Shown piece by piece: positions 57,911-64,000 of a DNA stretch of 64,000 bases (positions are counted from its first letter, which is position 1; each line of letters begins with the position of its first letter). The position numbers and the translations under genes were made by a program. Under the pieces are notes generated by a model, which did no database searches, was not told the origin of the DNA, and was given only the letters and a program-made list of their open reading frames with translations. This stretch comes from Symbiodinium sp. CCMP2592. Its lineage: Eukaryota; Sar; Dinophyceae; Suessiales; Symbiodiniaceae. The stretch covers positions 171,001 to 235,000 of the forward strand of contig CAJNDT010006189.1 in assembly GCA_905221615.1 (NCBI GenBank), written 5' to 3'.

Positions 57911-58153
57911 CTCTCGATTCGCAGCGTTCGTCCATGAAACGCCATGCGAGGCTCGATCGGACAGGCCTTTGATAGGGCCCGGCGCCTCGTGGGCGCTGTG
58001 CTTTCGCACATCCAAGCTGAATGAACAAAGGTGACCGCACCGCAGTGCTGCGTCACCAGATCACGACCCGGAGGTCAGCTAACAAACACACACAAGTGAA
58101 ATAAATAAAAAGTGCACGACTGTCCCCTATGCGCCAAAGAACTGTACAAATCA

Positions 58154-59062
58154 TCACATGTAAGGGTCTTCAGTAACATGTCCTGTCCAAATCGGGAATC
58201 CCATGGCTCGCAACCGGTGTAGGCAGTCATCCGAGAGTCTCCAGCCATCGCGAATGTGATAGGCGATGAGAACACATCGGTTGCCCACCCAAGGCATTGT
58301 ACAATGCGCACGGTGCGCATTGAAAAGCACATAGGGCGGAGTCACATCCAGAGTCCTACCACGCATGCCCTCATGCATGATGTTACCTGAGTCGTCCTCA
58401 ATCCATAGGGCGCCTCCAAACTCCCAGCGAGTAATCGGGATGACAATGTTGGAGAGCATCGGATGGTTGTGCGAATCTTTGTGTAATCCCGTCTGTAAGT
58501 TGGAAGAGAGCGTCACAGTGGAAAAGGGCAGCCCGGAGCACCTGGCATTAACTGTAGCCGCGAGCAAGCGTGTGAGGAGAGGATAGGTGCCCACATTGGT
58601 CATGGCACCTGCCTCACCACCAAAAGCATACGCACCTGTCTGGAAGGCAAACGATGTCACTCCCATGTTGATGCGCTCTCTGGTGCGTTTGGTCTGCGGT
58701 AACACCTGAGCAAGCATGTTGAGCAAGATACCAAAGTCTGCGTATGTAACGACTTGTCGCCGAAGGCAATCAAAGGCAAACTGCTCGATGGGATTCGTAG
58801 GCTGCTCAACCGTATCAATCGACATGGGAGCACTCAAAAGAAACGTTTCATGATCCTCGGCCGCCACCTCTCGGCTAGCTGCGTATCTGGGCTCCGCCCC
58901 ATGCACATACTCAGTCCAGTTTGAAATAACATCAGCTGAAGACGGTACCTCCGGTGTAGATGCTCCATACATTCGGTCCCCGATCGGATCAGCATCAGTA
59001 GGTGTGGACATGGCGAGCGGCCGGTGTACAGTAAAGGCAGCTGGGTGGCAGGGTAGTGGCAT
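58154..59062 (-). CDS. Fe(II)/2-oxoglutarate-dependent dioxygenase-like ORF
   Basis: A 302-codon intact ORF. The C-terminal half has the double-stranded beta-helix signature of Fe(II)/2-oxoglutarate oxygenases. TGLHKDSHNHP supplies H-x-D at residues 194-196. GGALWIEDDSG follows at 216-226, the usual G-rich strand. FNAHRAHCTMPWVGNRCVLI supplies the distal His (H253) and, nine residues later, the 2-oxoglutarate-binding Arg (R262). The H-x-D plus His plus Arg spacing is complete, so the domain looks catalytically competent. Members oxidise proteins, nucleic acids or small molecules; the substrate cannot be read from sequence. An H-x-D-x-x-N core also occurs in TET/JBP-type DNA-base oxidases, an interesting but unproven comparison. 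The ATG at 59062 is first; a second Met (residue 18) is also possible. Confidence 0.72.
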   Translation of the reverse strand: MPLPCHPAAFTVHRPLAMSTPTDADPIGDRMYGASTPEVPSSADVISNWTEYVHGAEPRYAASREVAAEDHETFLLSAPMSIDTVEQPTNPIEQFAFDCLRRQVVTYADFGILLNMLAQVLPQTKRTRERINMGVTSFAFQTGAYAFGGEAGAMTNVGTYPLLTRLLAATVNARCSGLPFSTVTLSSNLQTGLHKDSHNHPMLSNIVIPITRWEFGGALWIEDDSGNIMHEGMRGRTLDVTPPYVLFNAHRAHCTMPWVGNRCVLIAYHIRDGWRLSDDCLHRLRAMGFPIWTGHVTEDPYM

Positions 59063-59406
59063 GAGGATTAGGGCAGGGGAAACCGAGGCGGGTTCGTGGT
59101 TTTGGCGCTGGCATGCGAATTGCTCCTGCCCCTATATAGGCGCTTAGCTTAAGCACCTACATTGGTACGGGAGCACTAAAAAAACCGGGACAAAGTCGTG
59201 CTGTCCTGCAGCCAAGGGCTGTGTACATTAACATGTCAAAGTGAAGAATCGTAACATAAGCAATGGATCGGGCAGGCAGCTGATGCAAGCGCGCCACAAA
59301 ATTTGGGCACACTCATCGGCGTGATCCACATGACCCCGTGCTCAAGGGCCCTAGTTGACCCGGTGACAAGGGCATCCCGCGACGAATCGCAGCGGATGCC
59401 CAGGAA
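59063..59406 (-). promoter_or_regulatory. Spacer between the USP-like and dioxygenase ORFs, with T tract and TATA-like site
   Basis: On the minus strand the spacer contains CCCGGTTTTTTTAGTGCTCC (about 59190-59170) and CCTATATAGGGGCAGGAGC (about 59142-59124), 60-130 bases before the dioxygenase ATG. Dinoflagellate promoters have been associated with a TTTT box in place of TATA. A promoter or a trans-splice acceptor for a separate message is an inference. Confidence 0.28.
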
Positions 59407-59877
59407 CTAGACATCAGGAACGAGGCGGAGCAACCCCAACAGGTAACAGTTACCATATAACCAAGGCTGCCTATTCTTGGGTAATTTACCTGGGGTCACC
59501 CCATCATCTGACAAAAAGATTTGCCGCTCAGCGCACATGGCGCACTGGTAGTGGCCTGCCCGGGGGCTGGCACCCGTGTGTACAACGGCAAATGCGACTC
59601 TGTAGTTACACCACTGGACACTGAGGGAGCGTCCACTCTGAAAGATCGGCAGCCGGCATATGGCACCTTCGCGAATGGGCATAGGGTGCTGAGTTTTGTG
59701 AGCACGTCCGCCCTCAAAGCTAAAACACCTAAGCTGAACGACAACAAGGGTGGTGCAAGCTGTGAGCGCATGTACCGGGGTTTGGGCGTGCCAGGCATGG
59801 ACAATGTCTTGAAAGGTTCGGCCAACAACCGTCATCGCAATGGGCTGCCACAAGTACGCTTGGTCGTGCACCTCCAC
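59407..59877 (-). pseudogene. Element B: USP-like protease, C-terminal half with His box
   Basis: YRVAFAVVHTGASPRAGHYQ followed by FLSDDGVTPGKL is the His box of ubiquitin-specific proteases (G-H-Y with the catalytic His at residue 109, and a D-D-x-x-V strand after it). It lies 140 codons beyond the QNDASEF block of the preceding ORF in another frame, with the frame change near 59870 (…VEVHDQAYLW here against …WRCTTKRT there). The stop follows at 59407. Confidence 0.78.
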
Positions 59878-61643
59878 CCCTGACTCGCTGGCTCTACCAG
59901 CACGTCAGGCTCAGCGCGATGCATTAGGTAGGACCAGAACTCGGACGCATCATTCTGCCTATACAGCTCAGCCCAAGCCCGGAGATGCGGCATCCACGGC
60001 AGCAGACCTGGTACACAGAGGGGTTTTCGGGGGGTGCTGGCGTGAAGGGCAATGCAGGCCGAGGTGAGTGCCCCAAAGACGGCACGCTGGTCTGGAAGGA
60101 CCTGCGCAATCCAGTGCCATGCCACTAAACAAGCATTAAGGTAACACAGGTTATTAGGGTTGGCAAGGCAGAGGTTTAGGGGTCTCCTAGGCCAGTGCGC
60201 CTCTACAAGTCCGCCATATCTGCTCGTGTCGAGTCTGGGTCCGAGCTCTTGCCCGCTTCCTTCGGCTTCAGGTCGGCGGCGGCATTCATCTGCGGATTGG
60301 TGTGATCCAGAAGATTGGAGGCTGCTTGCGAGAGTAGGCGCAAGCGGCTGCCGCTTCATCCTTTCCTGGCGCAAGCGTGCGCCCACCAGGCGAAGGCAGG
60401 AGTTGTCGCAGATCTGGATCAGGGACTGATGCAGGCTTTGGGCTTCGGAGCCTCGATTGGATACCATGATGAGGAAGGGCAGGACCGGCGAGCGGTACTC
60501 GCTTGCCATCTTCCGCGTCGCGTGGAACTTGTGCAGGAGCCCGTCTTGGCCTGCCAGCTCGTTGATCTTGGTGAGGGCGTTCAAGGCTTCCGAGTGCGGC
60601 AATGGCGGGCGGCTGTTGTCCACTTCCTGGCGCTCCGTTGTGGGGTTCCAGCGTAGGTAGGCCCAGGACGGAGGGTCCACCGCTGTGATCCATCCGTGCT
60701 TGACAAGTGTCGGCCTCATCTCCGGGGTAAGCGCTTGCTCCATCTTCTGTCGCATTGTTACCATGATCGACACGAGGAGGGTAGTCCTGAGGCTTTGCTT
60801 GACTTGCGGCGGCACCGCTTCTTTCTTCTCCTTCCATTCTTGGGAGATTTTGAACAGCTGCGCCGTCATCCCCATGCCCTGTGTGTCCATGTACAGGAGG
60901 AACGAGCAGTCCGTTCTCAGGGCTGCCTCTGTGTCCTCGTGGCGCAAGGCCAGTCGCGTCAGAAGCGCAACCACTTCCCTCAGTTCGTCCCCCGAGACTG
61001 CTTGGCTCAAGGAGTTCTGGGAGTGCTCATGCCCCACGAGTCCCACTCCTGCTGTGTCCACTTCTGCTCCTTGCCTTGGCGTCCTCCGCGCCCATCGCCA
61101 AAGCCCTTGTGTGACGGGCGCTGCCACTTGGGCGGTCTGTCGGAGTCCAGCGCTTCGCGAGTCTCTCGCGCTTGATTCGGCAGTCCCAGCAGCTGTCCGT
61201 ACACCTCGGAGATCTCCTTCTCGGCTGAGTCCGTCATGAAGGGTCACCTCGGGGTTTCGAAGAGGGAACATCATGCAAGCCTGGAAGTAGGCAGGACAAT
61301 TGGGTGCATGCAGGGCACTGCTGGCAGGAGTGAACGCGCAAGCTTTGCAGGGCCCCCGGTAGCGGAGGCGATGATGCTTCTTGAGCCGCCTGAGGACGGC
61401 GTCGCGAAGGGCCCAGCGTTCAGCATGCATACGACGCATGTGCGTCTTGACACCTCCTCTATCATAGCTGCACCATTGTGTGCAGAAAATGCAGTAGTGG
61501 CGCAAACGCTCGCCGCATTTTTCGGCACACGCAACCCAGTCGGCATCAATGTTCCTCTGACTTTCTGGGTCCTGAAAGAATGGGCAGAGTGTATTAGTTT
61601 CGGTCTCATCAGTAGGAGCGCTGCGCCCCGCAGCGGACTGCAC
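59832..61643 (-). CDS. Element B: zinc finger, helical region and USP Cys box
   Basis: 603 codons. Residues 51-73 form a C2H2 finger (C51-x2-C54-x13-H68-x4-H73). Residues 230-425 form an unrecognised helical domain (…LFKISQEWKEKKEAV, …PFLIMVSNRGSEAQSLHQSL). Residues 493-506 (LANPNNLCYLNACL) match the USP Cys box G-L-x-N-x-G-N-T-C-Y-L-N, with C500 the likely nucleophile. Residues 562-570 (RQNDASEFW) match the Q-Q-D-A-x-E-F block. The protease could release or process the polyprotein, or cut host ubiquitin conjugates. The frame is entered from the RT ORF near 61,810 through a CRHCRARFRKWRGFQNHI finger that lies upstream of the nominal start. Confidence 0.8.
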   Translation of the reverse strand: MQSAAGRSAPTDETETNTLCPFFQDPESQRNIDADWVACAEKCGERLRHYCIFCTQWCSYDRGGVKTHMRRMHAERWALRDAVLRRLKKHHRLRYRGPCKACAFTPASSALHAPNCPAYFQACMMFPLRNPEVTLHDGLSREGDLRGVRTAAGTAESSARDSRSAGLRQTAQVAAPVTQGLWRWARRTPRQGAEVDTAGVGLVGHEHSQNSLSQAVSGDELREVVALLTRLALRHEDTEAALRTDCSFLLYMDTQGMGMTAQLFKISQEWKEKKEAVPPQVKQSLRTTLLVSIMVTMRQKMEQALTPEMRPTLVKHGWITAVDPPSWAYLRWNPTTERQEVDNSRPPLPHSEALNALTKINELAGQDGLLHKFHATRKMASEYRSPVLPFLIMVSNRGSEAQSLHQSLIQICDNSCLRLVGARLRQERMKRQPLAPTLASSLQSSGSHQSADECRRRPEAEGSGQELGPRLDTSRYGGLVEAHWPRRPLNLCLANPNNLCYLNACLVAWHWIAQVLPDQRAVFGALTSACIALHASTPRKPLCVPGLLPWMPHLRAWAELYRQNDASEFWSYLMHRAEPDVLVEPASQGWRCTTKRTCGSPLR

Positions 61644-63973
61644 AGCGGGCGCAGCGACCGACTGATTGGTAGGGGGAACCTGGTCATGAGCCGTATTTGG
61701 GGAGTGTAAGACGGGGCAAACACTGAGGATATGATTCTGAAACCCACGCCATTTGCGGAATCTAGCACGGCAGTGTCTACAGACCGGAATGCATCCACGC
61801 TGTGTGAAGCGACATCAATGGCTGCTCTAGCCTCCGGTCGGCGTAGGTCAGCGCTGACAAGACTGATGTGATGGCTTTTGGCGCAGTGTATGCGCATTAT
61901 GCGCTGATCAGAGTAGTAGACCCCGCAAACCGGACACGGTACCCCTGCACTATCGCACTGCGTGAGTGTGCTGTACATGCGGGCCTGCAAGGTTTCCTGA
62001 TATGCCTCATAGAGAAGTCTGGACCTCTGCTCGAGTACACGATCCCCCGGGAAGGGAAAGTGCAGTGTAGCAGCCTGTTGTTGGCACGAGTGGTACATGC
62101 GACCTAGGGCATCAGCAATCGGCTCATACTGGAGCCGCTTTTGCAGGTCCGCACTACGCTCACGGAAAAGGTGGCTCGGTGAACACGCAATGGCCCGGAT
62201 GTGCTTAATCTCGAATTTTTCAAGTGTCCGTAGTCCGGCAGCAGTGATGCCAGTGGACAGTACCCCATGGAGCAATGTACTGCGTACACAGGTGCGATAC
62301 ATCTGCAATGATTGCTGTATCGTCAGGCCCTTGCGTGAGAAGAGGAGACCTCGAAGCCGCGCTACTGTGGTGCGTGCCGCCTTGAGGCGGAGCTGGACTG
62401 TCTGATCCTCGTAAAGCCCGAAACTCATGACAGTTCCAAGATACTCAATGCGATCAACTATGGGGATGAGGATGGGTTGGAAGGGGGTACCCAGGTTAAG
62501 GTGCCTACGATTCTTAACATAGGTTTCATGCTTCTTCAACCATTGCTGAAATGCAACCCCAGTGGCACGCAAGAGTAAGTGCGACTTGTCAGCGTTGACT
62601 TGCATGCCCGCCTCTGCTAGCGCCTGAAAAAGTGACTGAACGCGTTTTGTCATGACCCGGGCATCTTCGACCGTACTGAGATCAAAGGCGCTGGCAAAGT
62701 CGTCAGCATATGCAGTGACGTCGTCAGCTATCCAGGCGTTGGCCGATTGGAGCTCGGCGCGATGCAGCATGTATGCGGTTACACATGCCCATAACAGAGG
62801 TGATAACACGCATCCCTGTCTTATGCCATTTCTGAGGGCAATGGTGCCCTCATGCTGTTTATGGCGCACATGATACTCTGCGCGGTGCAACGCAAGGATA
62901 ATGGCTATGGTATCCTCGTCGATACCCACGAATCGGAGCGCGGATGCCATGTACTGATGATCTACCTGGTCGAAAGCCTTCGACATGTCGATGGAAAGTA
63001 TGGCGGCTCCCGCGACTATGGGCTTGGGCGCGCCGGCGCGCCGATCGTGCACCTCTCGCCTGGAGTTCTGCAGTGTGCGTCTGGCTGTGTCACACCTCTG
63101 AGCGACTCTGGCAATCGCAGTTTGGGTGGAACGACCCGGCAAGTATGCGAACTGCGGGACAGCCTCTAGCTTCGGAAGCACAACATCCAGGACTCTATTC
63201 TTAATGATGCGGGCAAGGCATTTGCCAGTGGGGCACTGCAACGCAAGGGGTCTTAGACTAGAGGGGATTTTAGTAGGCTTGTTGGGTTTTGGCATGAGGC
63301 ACAGCCAGCCGTCACGCCAATGCATTGGAAAACAGAGCACGCCAGGTTGCAGATGCTGTGAGTACAGGCTGCGCAGGCTGGGGAGCAAGAGCTCTCGAAA
63401 AGCTTTCCAGACCTCCGGTGGGACGCATCCCGGCGGGACTGCCTTGCCGGATTTCTGTTTACTAAGGCTGTCAAGGATCTCATCGTCGGTGACATTATAG
63501 GGCTTCATTATGGTGAGTGTGCTACCATCAACATCGGGGCCCTGTGAGAATATCCGACCAAAGTACTCAACAATAGCCTCGTACTCACCTTGACTGCTAA
63601 GTATTTCATTGTCCGGACCACGTATTTGGATACGCTCTTTAGGGGATTTAGGCGCAAGCCGTTTTACACATTGGTAGAGGCGGAACATGTCACCTTTGCG
63701 CGCAGCCTGCTCAGCTTCCTGCAAAACTGCATCCACCAAGGCTCTCCTGCGCTCGCGGCCCCGCCGCTTTAGTAACATTTGGCTCTGCTGGAAACGCTGA
63801 TGCAATCTAAAGGCCTCAAAGACATGACGGAGCTGAAGCATGCGACTAGTACGAACCCGGTTTCGTGCAAGGATACCGTGCTGCTTCATGGTCCGGTAGT
63901 GTCTCCACATATCCTTGACTTCTAGGCTTGTAGCAGGATCTTGCCAAGGTCTTAGCGGGCGCACTGCTCCCAT
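61271..63973 (-). CDS. Element B: reverse transcriptase polyprotein, 5' end outside window
   Basis: 900 open codons, of which roughly the first 720 are in the true frame. RT motifs: RPLALQCPTGKCLARIIKNR (residues 241-260); motif A AILSIDMSKAFDQVDH (324-339); motif B RNGIRQGCVLSPLLW (381-395); motif C TAYADDFASAF (420-430) with the YADD catalytic pair; and ADKSHLLLRA. C-terminal thumb and linker follow, then a C2H2 finger at residues 680-701 (CPVCGVYYSDQRIMRIHCAK). The arrangement of RT followed by a CCHC/C2H2 finger occurs in APE-class and R2-like LINEs. Past residue 720 the sequence is out of frame. The ORF is open at its upstream end, so the true start lies beyond the window. Confidence 0.85.
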   Translation of the reverse strand: MGAVRPLRPWQDPATSLEVKDMWRHYRTMKQHGILARNRVRTSRMLQLRHVFEAFRLHQRFQQSQMLLKRRGRERRRALVDAVLQEAEQAARKGDMFRLYQCVKRLAPKSPKERIQIRGPDNEILSSQGEYEAIVEYFGRIFSQGPDVDGSTLTIMKPYNVTDDEILDSLSKQKSGKAVPPGCVPPEVWKAFRELLLPSLRSLYSQHLQPGVLCFPMHWRDGWLCLMPKPNKPTKIPSSLRPLALQCPTGKCLARIIKNRVLDVVLPKLEAVPQFAYLPGRSTQTAIARVAQRCDTARRTLQNSRREVHDRRAGAPKPIVAGAAILSIDMSKAFDQVDHQYMASALRFVGIDEDTIAIILALHRAEYHVRHKQHEGTIALRNGIRQGCVLSPLLWACVTAYMLHRAELQSANAWIADDVTAYADDFASAFDLSTVEDARVMTKRVQSLFQALAEAGMQVNADKSHLLLRATGVAFQQWLKKHETYVKNRRHLNLGTPFQPILIPIVDRIEYLGTVMSFGLYEDQTVQLRLKAARTTVARLRGLLFSRKGLTIQQSLQMYRTCVRSTLLHGVLSTGITAAGLRTLEKFEIKHIRAIACSPSHLFRERSADLQKRLQYEPIADALGRMYHSCQQQAATLHFPFPGDRVLEQRSRLLYEAYQETLQARMYSTLTQCDSAGVPCPVCGVYYSDQRIMRIHCAKSHHISLVSADLRRPEARAAIDVASHSVDAFRSVDTAVLDSANGVGFRIISSVFAPSYTPQIRLMTRFPLPISRSLRPLCSPLRGAALLLMRPKLIHSAHSFRTQKVRGTLMPTGLRVPKNAASVCATTAFSAHNGAAMIEEVSRRTCVVCMLNAGPFATPSSGGSRSIIASATGGPAKLARSLLPAVPCMHPIVLPTSRLA

Positions 63974-64000
63974 AGCCGGAAAGAGTTCTACGCAGCAGTC

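Larger units (their letters stand above)
58075..63973 (-). mobile_element. Element B: non-LTR retrotransposon with USP-like protease, cut by window edge
   Basis: On the minus strand, in order: RT with YADD, three C2H2-type fingers, an unknown helical region, a USP-like protease, a 344-bp spacer, and a 2-oxoglutarate dioxygenase-like ORF. The 5' part (endonuclease, if any) lies beyond 64,000. Frame changes near 61,810 and 59,870 interrupt the polyprotein. No target-site duplication can be tested from one end. The 3' end is put near 58,075-58,100, where the minus strand reads CACTTTTTATTTATTTCAC, but it could lie elsewhere. Whether the dioxygenase ORF belongs to the element is not proven. Confidence 0.72.

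Noticed and set aside
57451..58056. 201-codon minus-strand frame and 180-codon plus-strand frame over the ACC array
   Set aside because: These are translations of a trinucleotide repeat (poly-Val, poly-Thr) with no non-repeat domain.
61000..61014. TTGGCTCAAG spliced-leader-like match on the plus strand
   Set aside because: Lies inside the USP-polyprotein coding sequence on the opposite strand, not at an element border; a ten-base chance match.

Overview
The window looks like nuclear DNA of a dinoflagellate, most likely a symbiodiniacean or a close relative. The evidence is: genes cut into many short exons separated by roughly 70-95 bp introns, with GC and probably GA donors beside GT; degenerate interstitial TTTAGGG tracts; PPR-type and copine-type coding fragments; large non-LTR retrotransposons; and a retrotransposon whose 5' end matches the 3' end of the dinoflagellate trans-spliced leader. 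I see no rRNA or tRNA gene, CRISPR array, or bacterial-style operon. Exon borders were set by eye, so gene entries are spans with the best-supported exons named in the text.

Layout. 0-3 kb: AT/CA-rich and TTTAGGG-like low-complexity DNA with no supportable gene. 3.4-25.2 kb: minus-strand exon-rich DNA holding an OPR/FASTK-like candidate (3.4-6.4), an unrecognised gene with an OTU-like segment (8.4-10.1), a coiled-coil gene (12.2-13.8), copine C-terminal exons (16.5-17.0), a PPR gene (17.7-23.1) and copine N-terminal vWA exons (24.7-25.2). The PPR gene lies between the two halves of a copine on the same strand. 25-33 kb: sparse, with simple repeats, one coiled-coil exon and hydrophobic exons. 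33-35 and 42.9-44.6 kb: one landscape of AACCCAGGTT-like palindromic repeats plus a CGAAATCGCTT module, split by a retrotransposon. 35,167-42,869: that retrotransposon (element A, minus strand), with zinc-finger/coiled-coil, endonuclease, reverse transcriptase and RNase H regions, a short A tail, a 14-bp target-site duplication and spliced-leader relics at its 5' end. It carries two in-frame stops and about six frameshifts. 45.3-46.4 kb: a second, 5'-truncated element keeping only RNase H.

47-57 kb switches to the plus strand: unassigned exons, a METTL13/EEF1AKMT4-like methyltransferase (50.7-51.9) and a class II aldolase/adducin-like gene (56.0-56.9) that runs into simple repeats, including a perfect (CCA)80. 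58-64 kb, minus strand, holds element B, cut by the window edge: a reverse transcriptase (YADD) with zinc fingers, then a ubiquitin-specific-protease-like domain with both Cys and His boxes, then a separate ORF with an Fe(II)/2-oxoglutarate dioxygenase signature.

How it fits together. The cellular genes show no shared pathway: organelle RNA-binding repeat proteins, a membrane-signalling copine, a protein methyltransferase and an aldolase-fold enzyme. The most interesting content is mobile. Element A appears to have moved as a trans-spliced mRNA. Element B combines an RT with a deubiquitinase-like protease and possibly a dioxygenase, an architecture I do not recognise as a described retrotransposon type.
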